Origin: Thamnidium elegans
Lineage: Eukaryota; Mucoromycota; Mucoromycetes; Mucorales; Mucoraceae
NCBI GenBank assembly: GCA_025201345.1
Contig: JAIXMG010000008.1
Location: forward strand, 806,001 to 870,000
DNA: 64,000 nt
Direction of reading: 5' to 3'
This document shows, one piece after another, positions 47,999-59,477 of this stretch. Below the pieces are notes generated by a model. That model had not been told where the DNA came from and did not search any database. It saw only the letters and a program-made list of their open reading frames with translations. Within the stretch, counting starts at the first letter, position 1; each line of letters opens with the position of its first letter. Position numbers and translations under genes: made by a program.

Positions 47999-48621
47999 AT
48001 GAAACTAGAAACTCTAGACTTACCATTAATTTCACATAATCCTATTGTTAATAAAAAAGGTTTACTCCAAAAAGAAAGAGAAAAAAAAAAAAAAAAAAAA
48101 AGACGTTACTGATACATTTCTAATAAGATATTCAAGGTAGTGAAATAATCATTTCGCCTACTACAAAAGCCGACTTACCTGACCCGGTCCAGCCAAGTAT
48201 CCTCTATATGGAGGCATCACTTCCTTTACAATACCAATCGCTTTCTCTAACAAAAATGATGGATTATTTACCAAATCCGAGATTAAAGCATATACTTCCT
48301 CCACCCCATTCAATTAGTCAAACCACGTCTCCCAAATCTTTGGATGAAGACTATACTGCCGAACCTAACCGTAAAAAAACCATGATTCCTATTCACCTAA
48401 ACCCTATTTTGGATCAACATCATCGAAATCATACACCAACAAATAATAAACAGTATGATTGTTCATTCTGCACAAAGAAATTCATGAGGCCGTCTTCTTT
48501 GAAAATTCATACTTACTCTCATACAGGAGAAAAACCATTTAAATGTAGTTTTGCAGGATGTAAACGTAAATTTAGTGTACAAAGTAATATGAGAAGACAT
48601 TTACGCGTACATTTAAATTAG
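47999..48621 (+). CDS. C2H2 zinc-finger transcription factor
   Basis: Two exons: MKLETLDLPLISHNPIVNKK at 47999, then splicing to about 48131 continues DIQGSEIIISPTTKADLPD. Product about 185 residues. A Pro/Ser-rich N-terminal region precedes two C-terminal C2H2 fingers: YDCSFCTKKFMRPSSLKIHT (C-x2-C-x12-H) and FKCSFAGCKRKFSVQSNMRR (C-x4-C-x12-H), joined by the standard TGEKP linker. It ends eight residues after the last His. The variant second finger (CSFAGCKRKF) is common in fungal C2H2 activators. Target genes unknown. The (TC)n tract directly before the ATG may influence its promoter. Confidence 0.85.
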
Positions 48622-49090
48622 ATCTTATTACTTCTTTTTTTTCTTTCCTTTTCTTCCTTTCTTTCTATCTATTTACGATGTAAAATATTAATTTGTAAAA
48701 TATAATAGGTATATTATGTATATGCTTAACTAATAAATAAAAATATGATTTGTGTGAGAAAAAAAAAAAAAAAAAAAGAGAGAGAAGGAGAAAGAGAATG
48801 AATAATTCTGGATATATAATTTATCCACTATATCAGTAAGGTTGTACTTTATTTTTCTTGTTCCTGGATAACAATAAAAGATGACAAAATAGAAACGTTT
48901 GAGCCAATGAAGTGTAGAAAGTATCATCTTGAAAGTGAAAAAAAAAATATTGATACCCAGTCACAGAAACTCAATACTTCTTGAGTCAGCTTTTTCTCTA
49001 AAATATATTAAACCTTTTTTCCTTTTTTCCACCTTTTTTATATTTATTTTCTCTTTTTTTTTTCTTCTTCTTCTTCTTTATTTATTAAGT
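48622..49090. other. Intergenic region
   Basis: AT-rich 3' flank of the C2H2 gene and T-rich 5' leader of the carrier gene. It has a long A/AG tract near 48762-48800. No gene seen. Confidence 0.6.
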
Positions 49091-50197
49091 ATGGCTATGA
49101 CAAAGGAGAATTTACCGCCTATTGGACACGCTGCTGCTGGTTCAGCTGGCGCAATGTTTGCTTTATCTCTTGTATATCCACTTGACATGTGAGAAAAATT
49201 TATATTTATTTATGTGTAATCACCATTAATCATTTTTTATATAATTTATTCCTATATACAAGTATCAAGACCAGAATCCAAGTTCAAACCAAGAGTAAAA
49301 AATCATCTGCTGATAGCAATGAAGAACATTATGCATCCGCTTGGGATGGTATTACACAAATTGTAAAGAAGGAAGGTGTTGCCGGCCTTTATGCTGGTCT
49401 CGGTTCTTCTTTAATCGGAACGGCTTCCACCAACTTTACTTATTTTTATTGTTATTCCTTCTTGAGAGAAAACTACAACAAGAAATATAACCCTCGTGGT
49501 GGAACTTTATCTACTGCTTTAGAACTTGTTCTTGGTGCTGCCGCTGGTGCTTTAACTACTTTGATCACTACACCTGTTTCTGTTATCACCACCCGTCAAC
49601 AAACTTTACCCGCTGATGAAAGACAAAGTGTAATTGATACCTGTAAATCCATTGTTGCAGAGGAAGGTATTCAAGGTTTATGGAGAGGTATTCAACCTTC
49701 TCTTTTACTTTGTGTTAACCCTGCCATCACTTATGGCAGTTTTGAAAAGATCAAACAAATTGTACTTGGTGTATTCAAATTACAATTAACTCCAGGTGTC
49801 AATTTCTTAGTCGGCGCTCTTTCAAAGACTTTAGCTACCGTCATTACTTACCCTTATATTATGGCTAAAGTACGTCTTCAATGGAGACCTTCAAAGGATA
49901 TGAAAGATAAGGTTGTTGCTTATAAAGGTTCTATTGATGTTCTTGCACGTGTTCTTAAATCTGATGGCTTTTTTGGTTGGTATAAGGTAAAGTTATTGTT
50001 TCATATATTCTTTTCTTCTTGTGATCCTTTTTTTTTCTAATTATTTATTTATTTTCGCATAAAAGGGTATGAGTACACAAATTACAAAGGCTGTCTTGTC
50101 ACAAGCGTTATTATTTATGATGAAGGATATCTTTACCAACTATACTGTATTGGCATTTGCTCTTATCAGAGCATCTCAAAAAGCAAAGTCTGCATAA
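49091..50197 (+). CDS. Peroxisomal adenine-nucleotide carrier (PMP47/Ant1/SLC25A17 type)
   Basis: Mitochondrial-carrier-family protein of about 318 residues in three exons (introns about 49190-49261 and 49986-50066). Three carrier repeats are visible: PLDIIKTRIQVQ in the first, TPVSVITTRQQT in the second and YPYIMAKVRLQW in the third. GLGSSLIGTASTNFTYFYCY and the T-P-V and Y-P-Y variants of the PxD/ExxK/R motif are characteristic of the PMP47 branch, which brings ATP or CoA-type nucleotides into peroxisomes for beta-oxidation. A non-peroxisomal relative cannot be fully excluded. C-terminus RASQKAKSA has no SKL, as expected for a membrane protein. Confidence 0.85.
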
Positions 50198-51831
50198 ACA
50201 TAGAAATCTTGATTTAGAGATAAAGCGGGAAAAATAAAAGTGTTCGACTTTTATATACCATATTATATAAGTCAAAACATCTGGATTATTATTTATTTTG
50301 TATATGAAATAGGAGTGGAAAAGTGTTTTAAGGTTGTAAATAGAACCGAATAACTGTTTTAATTTTGAGATGCGATTATATGGACGCATTTTTTTTTTCG
50401 TATTAAATCACCATGTAAAAGTGTGGGGAGAAAATCTACTCAGTAGATTTAGCCGAGAGAGAAAACTTTCTTGCGTTAAAAGTTAGGCCGATGTCAGCAT
50501 TAACTAATAGCCGCCACTCTGTCACATTTTGTTTTGCCCAAGTCATTCATCGAGAAAAAAGTAGTTAGACTAAAAAAAAACTCTATTTAAAAATATCCTT
50601 GAATGATATCATAGCTAGTAAAAATTGTTTCTATTAAAAGAAAAATAGCCCTAAAAAAAAGCCAGCGTAGATCTTTTTTCGTATTGGTAATACAAAATGT
50701 GAACAATTCTTTTATTGTTACTGGTATGGGGATTTTCTTGTATTAAAAACGAAAGGTACTAAATAAGCAAAATGTAATTGTATTAACTATTAAGCTAATT
50801 TGTATATATGCACATGCAACCGGTAATATGTTATAGGTGCATTCTTTTTTTTTCTATTTTTTGTTTTGAGTTTTTTTTTTTTTCGAAACGAAATCACTTT
50901 TTTATTTTGTTTTTTTACCATACATTAGTATAGTCTATTGCTGCAGTTGCTTACATCCTGTTTACAGATACACGTTTACATTACTAAACAAACCGGTTAT
51001 AATAGCCAGAACTATAACGAACAAATACCCCTGGTACTTAATACGACACACCCATTTTTTGTCTAGATTTCTGGAAACTAATTTTAGCTTGGTGAATCTT
51101 CCCGGTTTTTTTTTTAAGTAAAATATATTTAGTTTATTAAAAATTAATCGTCAAGTTACGCAAGTATATCAGAAACCAATCTAATAGATCATACGGATGT
51201 AACAAAAACATGGTACCTATTTTTTCTTTCTTTTCTCTTAAACCTCAACTATTATCATTATTATGATCTAGATAAATTCATAAATATACTTAAGGGGGAA
51301 TGTATGTAATAAGATGATGAATAAACCAAAAAAAAAAACCAAAAAAATAAGCGAAGAAAAAATAATAGAGAAATGTAAGGGCCAAGTAAGTTCAATATAT
51401 ACACATTTATGTATTTATTAGACTTCATTTGATTTTCTTCTAATTATAGATGCCTACTATAAATATTTATAATGTTTATTTACTTCACACACAAGAGAAG
51501 CGATTATTTGTAGTATTGGGTAAAAGAGTTTATTTAAAACTCCTTGGACGACTAGTTGGAAAATCATGATCAGTTTTTATTTTAGGATAAGTCTTTTTTT
51601 TAATTTGGTTACCACACTTGGCATAGCAACTAGTAGCGATCCCTTAAAATAGAGACACTCCGCCCCTTAAGAAAATAAGTATAAAAATGGTGGTATTTTA
51701 ATCGTTCTCTTCATTATTTCTCTCTTTTTTTTTCTCTCGGTTGCATTTTTTTTTCAACCTAATTTATATATATATATAAAGACACTGTATTATTTTTTTT
51801 ATTAAAAAAAATAACCTTTAGAAAACTCGAC
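50198..51831. other. Intergenic region
   Basis: 1.6 kb of AT-rich sequence with T/A homopolymers. The last 150 bp (T-rich, TA repeat near 51768) form the promoter of chitin deacetylase 2. No gene seen. Confidence 0.55.
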
Positions 51832-53248
51832 ATGTGGAAATATCAAGCATTATTAATTTCATTAGCAGGTTCAGTCGCTTTTGGCGCTGTTGACATGACA
51901 CAATTTCCTTCAAAAACTGATCCCACCAATATAAATATCCCAGATATCCCTCAAACAACATCTAATGATGTAGCAACTGAATGTCAATATTATCAATCAA
52001 ATTTCACCATTGAAAAAACTGAATGGCCAACTATCTGGGGACTTGCTACAAGTAACAATATGAATACCTCAGCTGAATTTACTGCATTATATAATTCTAT
52101 TGACTGGACAAAGGCACCACAGGCTCCTATTAGATCTCTCACACCTCAAGGGGGTCTTAATTTAGTCGGTTATGACACCGTAAATGACCCTGACTGTTGG
52201 TGGTCTGCTACCCAATGTAAGAAGCCAAAATCTCCAGATACTAATGGTGACATTGCGACTTGTCCTCAGCCTGAAACATGGGGTCTTGTAAGTATTATTA
52301 TATCATATACAAATATTTTTTTTTTACTAATTGTTTAAAATATATATTTAACCCTCCTTAATTTACTTTTACCCTCTTTCTCCTTACATATTTCTATTTA
52401 GACCTTTGACGATGGACCTAACTGCTCCCATAATGCATTCTATGACTACCTTGAAACAAACAAACAAAGAGCTTCTATGTTCTACATTGGTTCTAACGTG
52501 CTTAACTGGCCCTATGGCGCTCTCCGTGGTCTGAAAGATGGGCATCATCTTTGTGGTCATACGTGGTCTCATAAAATGATGACTACCTTGACAAATCAAG
52601 AAGTGCTCGCCGAACTCTACTATACCGCAAAGGCAATCAAGTTTGTTACAGGTGTCACTCCTTTACACTGGCGCCCGGTAAGATTTTTTTTTTTTTTAAT
52701 TTAAAATGGAGCAAAAAAAAAATTCTTATGCATATATATTTTCTTAGGCTTTAGGTGATCTTGACGATCGCGTACGTTGGATTGCCACACAATTAAACAT
52801 GACTGCTATCCTTTGGAATCTTGATACTGATGATTGGGCAGCTAATTCTACACCTGGTATTACACCTGAAACAGTAAACCAAAGATATCTTGATTTTATC
52901 AAGATGGGTAGTAACGGTACATTCGCCGAATCCGGTAATATCGTTCTTTCACATGAAATCAATAATATGACAATGGACTTCTTTGTAAACCACTATCCTG
53001 CCATCAAACAAAACTATAAGCATGTTGTTGATGTTGCTACTTGTCAAAATATTGCAAACCCTTATCTTGAAAAAGTCATCACTTTCCCTAGTTTTGATGC
53101 TAGTGAGACTCAGAACGCCAGTACCGTTACAGGCTCCGGCGTTGTTCCTGGTGCTACTGGTTCCTCTAATTCTGGTAATACTATCAACAATTATAATGGT
53201 CCTCTTTTTATCGCTGCTCTCTTTGGGTTGCTTATGGTTGCCGTATAA
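51832..53248 (+). CDS. CE4 polysaccharide (chitin) deacetylase with altered motif 3
   Basis: Secreted CE4 enzyme, three exons (introns about 52288-52401 and 52679-52747), about 410 residues. The signal peptide is MWKYQALLISLAGSVAFGA. A Cys-containing N-terminal segment (CQYYQSNFTIEKTEWPTIWG) precedes the NodB domain. Motif 1 is TFDDGPN, motif 2 HTWSH, motif 3 RPALGD instead of the usual RPPYGD, motif 4 DTDDW and motif 5 LSHEI. Motif 3 is interrupted by the second intron, between Pro and Ala. The C-terminus is Ser/Gly/Asn-rich and ends in a hydrophobic GPI-type tail (LFIAALFGLLMVAV). Multiple N-glycosylation sites. It likely acts at the cell wall, possibly with changed specificity. Confidence 0.9.
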
Positions 53249-54505
53249 AAATATATATACATATATACACTTCTCCTCTCCGTACGCATTTTCCCCTTTT
53301 ACAATATTTCAGTTGCTATAATTTATATATATAGAGTATAAGAGACCCCCTCCATTTTTCCCTAGAAAAAAAACCTATTATTTTAATTGTTGCAAGTGTT
53401 GTGTTTATTTATTTTTGGCAGTAAAAGAAAAAGGAGAACTATGGTTAAAATGTTGTCATTAATAGGATTATGGAGATATTACTATTCACACAATAGTACT
53501 TTTTTTTGTATTACATGTTATAAGCAGCCCCAGAGAATAACACATGAATTTATCGCTCACTTGTTTTGTGTTTATTTCAAACGACAACATAATATATAGC
53601 TATCAGCAAAGTATTTGGCAGGTATGTAAAAAGGTTATCAGTAATAAGATGTAGCGTTCTGGTCCATACAAAAGTATCCACTATATTTATTCCCGACTAT
53701 ATACATTAATAACCGTCCAATATAGCTGTGGTTTAGTCCTTAGAATTTATATTTTTTTAATCATCTTTTTGCTATCGCGCTTCGCAACAGATGGTTACAT
53801 TGTCGTATTGTGTGGTTCCCTTTATTATCAAAATAATGAAACCATTGTTCATTACCCCTATTTTTGGGCTAAAAATATATATATAAAAGGGCCCATTTTT
53901 TTTTACTCTTCCCCCCTTTTCCCCTCAGTTTTTTTTATTATATCTTATACACCGCTTGACTATAAAATCGACCTTACATTATCATTCTGTTCGAAAATCT
54001 AGTAGGCAAAAGCTATGGATCTTAAAAATTTCTTTTCTTGTTGAAAGCAAAACATTGCCGGATATCAAATCAATAACTGCGTTTGATTAAATCAAGACCA
54101 CTTTCTTTTTTATTTATCGCTAAGATAAAAATAAGTTGTCTTAATTTATTTGAGATGTGCTTATTTAATTTATAAAGATATTGTAGAAAAGCTTCTAACC
54201 TTCAAGAATGTATTATCTACGAATTTTATTCATAAACAAAAGAATGCTAATCAAAATCATAGAGAAAGGGTAATGAAATAAATCGTGCAGAGAAATTAAT
54301 TATGTGCCATTTTAATACATAGCTCTGTACTCTTTTAATTGGCAACAATAAAGTTTTTAATAGAATTTAATGTTTGAGCTTTCGTATAATAAGATATACA
54401 GAATATTTTTCGGTACAATAGCTTAGGTGGGTTCAGGAACTATTTAAATGATTATCATTCGTCCGTTATCCTTTTTAAAGCATTCGTTTTTTATATGAAT
54501 ATTCA
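53249..54505. other. Intergenic region
   Basis: AT-rich 3' flank of chitin deacetylase 2 and unassigned sequence. Short frames here (about 53387-53599 and 53769-54002) show no family features. I see nothing further. Confidence 0.5.
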
Positions 54506-55122
54506 GGGTCAACCCCTTCTGTTTTTCGGATTTTTTTTCGCGGATTATTAGCGATTACTCCGGACCAACTTTATTTATCTTTATAGAAAAAACAACGGCA
54601 ATAGTATACTCTTTCAGGCGCTTCAAATATATTAAAAATGATATTATTACTAAAGGTAATGAACGAGCAATTATTGTTTAAAGGCATTTTTTTTTTACTT
54701 GACGCTTTAGCTAAGCGGACGTTAAGCTGGCGTTTTATTAAAAGTGTCTTTACTCTCTCAGTTTTGGATGTAGCACTTTTATTTATAAATAAATAAAAAT
54801 GAGCTATTAAAGATCTTTAATCTTTGTTATACTTAATAATAGTAGTAGCAAACTGAATTCGATGTAACCACGAAAATAAAGTAAATAGGTGAGCGCACGT
54901 GACAAAAAAAAAGTAAGGTTTTTTTTGCCCAAAAAAAGTAATCTTTAAACAGTGATCACTCTTTCTATTTTTGCAATAGAAATATAAATTAAGATGGATT
55001 AGAAGCGTATAAACAAGTACTTTATTCTCAATAGTTTGTCCATAACAAAAGTCAAAGTGGATCCGGAGAAATCGCAAAACATCCGTGATTTTTGGTCAAA
55101 AAACAAGAGGGGTTGACCCCCA
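54506..55122. mobile_element. DNA-transposon-like element with ~75-bp terminal inverted repeats
   Basis: The left end (about 54506-54585) and the reverse complement of the right end (about 55043-55122) align over about 75 bp. Shared blocks are GGGTCAACCCCT, TGTTTTT, CGGATT/CGGATG, GCGATT.CTCCGGA.C.ACTTT. The interior of about 450 bp has no transposase; an 86-codon minus-strand frame is an artefact of the right repeat and its flank. Probably a non-autonomous remnant. No clear TA duplication. Confidence 0.65.
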
Positions 55123-55994
55123 AAAATGAAAAACGAAAAAAAAAAAAAACAAAAAAGTACGTTTTTAATTTTTTTTTATCAAAGACATATTTAAAACAAC
55201 TATTTTGTATTATACAACCTGGGTCCGAAACGCGTTTTCTGTTTTTTAATAAATTAAAGACTATTATTTCTTATAGCTGGTAAAATTAGCAGTGATTTCT
55301 TATGTGAGCGATGTTTTAAACTGCAGTATCTCAGTGAGCTTTTTTTAGCAATAACAATTGCTCTCTTCTTTCAATTATTTTGCTCTTGTCCCTTTGGAGT
55401 GTTTTATTGTTACTACGTTTTTATAACTGACTTGGATAATATGGCACATTTCGTTGCTACATGCTCAATGTCAAAAGAAAAAACAAAATACATAAATAAA
55501 ATAAAAATACATGTCGCAAGTGGCGGATAAGATTAAGAAAAGAAAAGGAAAGTAAAAGTAAAAGTAAAAGAAAGAAAGAAAGATATAAAAGATGTAAAAG
55601 GGATTGTATTTGCATTTGTTTGAGTTTTAAAATAGGGGTCGTTGTAGTACAAAGAAAATGCAACTGTCAATTACAGAGTATAATAACAGAAATATAATTA
55701 AAAGAATATAAACTATAAGGCCGTACCCGAGAGAAGTACACTTTATAATTTTTTATTAAATAAAAGATAATATAATGAAGATCCAGCACCTCATTTACAT
55801 GTACGCATTGCATAATTATAACTGTCAAGCATTATGCCAAATGTTAAACCAAATAAGCCAAACATATTATATTTTACTGTAAAAATAACAGTAAGTTTTT
55901 ATTAAGAATGTTGCGGATAGATTATTAAAAGGAAGAAAAAAAAACATTAAGGTAATGTTTACATTTAATGAGAATTAGGGCAGACATTATCTTT

Positions 55995-56205
55995 CCCTTT
56001 TTAAGAAGCTTCTTTTTTATAATGCCTTCCCTTTTTTATAATGCCTTCTTTTTTTTTTTTTATAATGCATTCTCTTTTTTTTTTATAATGCATTCTCTTT
56101 TTTTAAGACATTCTTTTTTAAAACGCTTTCTCATTCTCTTTTTAGGACACTCATTTTTAAAGACACTCATTTTTAAAGACACTCATTTTTAAAAACACTC
56201 ATTTT
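55995..56205. repeat. Short tandem repeat inside copy B
   Basis: Several ACACTCATTTTTAAAG units (about 56148-56200) and TTTTATAATGC[A/C]TTCT units (about 56018-56098). Counterpart of the degenerate block in copy A. Confidence 0.7.
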
Positions 56206-56361
56206 TATTTATAGCTTTTTTTTCGTTTTTATTTTTTTTTGGCCCTTTGGGTTGGGTTGCTAAATAAGAAAAAGTTAGAAATCAACTCTTTTTTATTTGC
56301 AGCAGAATGTTTTTATGATACTTTCCTTCTCTCCTCGTATCACTCCAACTTTCTACCAGCC

Positions 56362-56610
56362 AATGCTTACGGTACCATTTGCGCCATGCAATTTTTTTTT
56401 TTGGGGGTTTACAGATTTGACCCATCTGCAGGGCTTTTTTCCAAAAGAGACAACTTGTAAATTTACATCCCCACCCCGCGGTAAGAGAAAGCGGAATGGG
56501 GATGTAAACCCACAACCTGCCTCTCCGGAAAAAAACCACCACGGATGAGTCAAACTGCAAACACACAAAAAAAAAAAAGATTACAAGGCGCAAATGGTAC
56601 CATAAGCACT
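56362..56610. mobile_element. Foldback (palindromic MITE-like) element, copy B
   Basis: Same unit as 12178-12423 in inverse orientation. Ends GCTTACGGTACCATTTGCGCC and GGCGCAAATGGTACCATAAG pair with one mismatch. The interior palindrome is conserved (GATGTAAATTTACA.. and GGGGATGTAAACCCACAA arms around 56480). Confidence 0.75.
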
Positions 56611-57123
56611 ACTATTACAGAAAAAAGACTTGATCAGAGTCCCAAAAGCTGTAATAATAGTTAGTAAATATCTGGCCAGTTACCTTTTGTAGTTGTGAAG
56701 AAAAAAAAAAGAGAGAAAAAAAAAAAAAAAGAGAAAAAAAACAAAAAAGGAAAAAAAAAAAACGGGTCAATTTATACCCGTGATTCGTTGCCATGATTTG
56801 TGTGACGTGTAGCATTTTTTGTGTGACCTTTTTTTGTGTGATCTTTTTTTGTAGTGTTGCCTAGTTACAATGAAGCTGGCTGATATATACCAGTTATATA
56901 TCTAACCTTTTGATTACTATTCAAGGTCTATTTTGGATTTTATTTGACAAACTTAATTATTTACCTGTGCAATAATTAAAGTACTTATTTATTTGCGGTA
57001 TAGCAGGAAAAGCACTATTTTCCCTTTTATACAAACGTCAGGCACATATTATTTATGCACCAATAATCACAATAATTTATAAGCGGTTATCTTTAACACA
57101 ATCAATTCAATTGTCATTGAGTT

Positions 57124-58087
57124 CAAATCTCACTTTCATATAAAATAGCTATTCTTTTTCAAATTATTAAAAACCATCTTATTTTAGGCTTTTAACGAAT
57201 TTTATAACAATATATCACTAATTGTCGCATATCTTCTATACCTGGTTTTGTCCCTCTCTCGTTCTAATAAAATATAACATAATAATGAATACTTTTTTTT
57301 TATGAATATGGACAGGGAAACATTTTTAATGAAGAAGAAAAAGTTTACGATCCGATGGAGGATGTTTTAACACATGTCGATGATCCCAACATAGTTCTTG
57401 AAACAATAACTAGTCGACAAACTTACTTGAGCGTTAAGCGCCCCAAAAAAAAAAATTGTTGAAGGGTTCCCAATTAAAAAGCAGTCGAAACCTGGTAAGT
57501 TAAAGCCATCAGTGAAGTTATACAACAATTACAGCGACTTCACCAGAGAAACGTTTATAGACCGTATGCTCGAAAATCCTCAAGGTTGCAAGGGACTTAA
57601 ATATTAATTACTGCACTGCGTTAAGATGGCGGAAGTATTACTGAAGGGACAGAAGAGGTTGTGTATAAAAAGTCTGAACAAAACAGTGGTCCGAAAAGCT
57701 CATTTACAACCGAGCATAACGAGCTACTTGGTTGTGGGATCTTAATAAAATGACTGTGGGATCTTAGTAAAATGGCTGTGGGGCCTGGTTCTGATTTAAT
57801 GAGCAAGATGTTATTCACTGATCCCACGGTTGTGAACTTGGTTGTGCAGTCATTATTAGGTAGTATACTTGTCTATTATAAATGCATTAGCTTTTAATAC
57901 GTATAATATATTATAGGTACAGACATTCCAGCAAACAGTTATGTTGTAACCTCAAATGAGTGGGCGGATGATACAAGGTCTGATGTCGTTTATGTAGCTG
58001 AAGGCAAACTGTAGAGAAATACTTTGATTTAACACATAAAAATTAACCCTGAAAAGAGATAGTTATTTTATATGAAAGTGAGATTTG
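57124..58087. mobile_element. TIR element with decayed ORFs
   Basis: 29-bp terminal inverted repeats with one mismatch: 57124-57152 (CAAATCTCACTTTCATATAA ...) and 58059-58087. Inside on the + strand are protein-like fragments: NIFNEEEKVYDPMEDVLTHV ... SVKRP (about 57316-57450), a frame break at an A10 run, then FPIKKQSKPGKLKPSVKLYN ... RMLENP (to about 57606). Further on, after an apparent intron, comes DIPANSYVVTSNEWADDTRS ... EGKL (about 57922-58014). I do not identify the family with certainty. The fragments suggest a decayed transposon or transposon-borne gene. Confidence 0.6.
57316..58014 (+). pseudogene. Decayed ORF remnants inside the TIR element
   Basis: Two adjacent frames separated by a +1/-1 break at the A10 run near 57445, ending in a stop near 57608, and a separate C-terminal-like piece near 57922-58014. 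The KLKPSVKLYN.YSDFTRETF..RMLENP stretch resembles the N-terminal region of transposase-like proteins common in Mucorales, but this is from memory of style, not a match. No catalytic residues can be identified. Confidence 0.4.
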
Positions 58088-58204
58088 GGTTTTTGAAGAA
58101 GTATGTAAATGTGAAGAAAGAGAAAAAAAAAATAACATAAAATAAAGTATAAAATATAAAATAATGGAGACTCCATTCGAAGAGCTTAAATATTAGAGTC
58201 ACAG

Positions 58205-58365
58205 TTAAATTTCTTGTCTTTTTGATTGTTCAGCATTGGTGGATAATGTGATAATTGATTAAATTATTTTATTATATTTTTGTGTATCTTTTTTTTTTCG
58301 TTAACAATGAGCATGTAGCCATATTACACGAATCAGCTATAAAAATATAATAATGATAAGAACAT
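58205..58365 (+). repeat. Diverged end fragment of the 12-kb repeat family (copy C)
   Basis: Aligns with the right end of copy A (about 13920-14070): GCATTGGTGGATAATGTG, TTGTGTATCTTTTTT and ACAATGAGCATGTAGCCATATTAC.CGA.TCAG.TATAAAAA. Directly before it, 58100-58190 in reverse complement resembles 11765-11850 (TTCGAATGGAGTCTC shared exactly). Confidence 0.55.
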
Positions 58366-59477
58366 TCCCAAAGAAAAAAAAATACACAAAGAAAATAAAA
58401 ATTTAATCGTTACCGCACAAACATATAATGAGAGACGAGCACAAATAAATTGAACGAGTTAAAAAAAAAGCGAATCGAGCAAATAAAACATGTATTTAAA
58501 ATTAGTACGAATAATATGCATTTACGCACAGAAATCAGGTAATTTTGAAAGTATTTCCTAATCGCAAAAGATTACAGAAATGAGAAAAGTATTTACTGAT
58601 ATCTCGTTGATATCAACATTGAACTTTCTTCTCATATATGCTACATAACCCAGTTATTTGAGTATTACAATTATAAAGTAGATTTACTTGACTACGCGAT
58701 ACACCAAATTGGCATGGATTTTCAAATGTAAATAGTAACTCCGCGCCATATCTAAACAATATCGTATAAAACAGCACGATTTTGAGCGAGGCTCATTGAA
58801 CAAGAAGTTATTGGACAAGAGCTCATCGAACACCATCATACGGAACAAGATCATATTGAGTGAGAGTTTAAGGATCTAAATCTTATCAAGAAAGAGTATT
58901 TGTATACTTAACTGGAATTTCGTGTTATGGAAGGTAGATTTTATGTGCTAACTAATACCAAAGATAAGCGGCTAAAATGTACGATATTTTGAAAATGTGC
59001 GCGTGAGTAAAAGAAGGACATATACAGCTGTAACCTAGACCTTAAAAGGCGTCTATTGCACACACACAAAAAGGGGGTACGATAGCGGATAAGTAGTTTA
59101 TAAATAAAGTTTATGTTACATAAAGGACTACCTTTCTTCGGATGATGTTCAATGCAAAAAAAAAAAAGAGTATCACAAATTCTCTTACATAGTTTTGAAC
59201 CAATCAGGATTTAAGATACATGATGAGTATTATTGTATGAGCTAAAATATACTTATACGGATTATATGTGTTTACAGTACCTTATACGGTTCATGTATTC
59301 GACAACTCAATTACAAATACTTGTTCAGTATAAGGAATAGCTATGAGTATATTCCCACGAGAAGAATAGTAAACTTGAGTAATCTACAAGCTTTTTTTCT
59401 TTCTTTCTTTTATTTGATATTTAAAGAGTTTTCATTATCTTTTTTTTTTTTCTTTATCTCTAAATTTTATTTTTATA
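58366..59477. other. Intergenic region
   Basis: AT-rich with no supportable gene. The final 80 bp is T/C-rich, as expected for the leader of the GABA transaminase gene. Confidence 0.5.

Larger units (their letters stand above)
55407..56870 (-). repeat. Dispersed repeat, inverted copy B
   Basis: Reverse-complement match to copy A (11960-14070) from ACGTAGTAACAA to the ACTAGGCA boundary. It lacks about 770 bp that copy A has (junction near 55505-55527). It carries the foldback element (56362-56610) and an expanded tandem block. Copies differ by scattered substitutions and homopolymer lengths, so the duplication is not recent. Confidence 0.75.

Noticed and set aside
54817..55077. 86-codon minus-strand frame
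   Set aside because: Overlaps the right terminal inverted repeat of the transposon-like element; Phe/Lys-rich.
57115..57140. tRNA T-arm-like sequence GAGTTCAAATCTC
   Set aside because: No matching acceptor stem, D-arm or anticodon arm upstream; it is the edge of a terminal inverted repeat.
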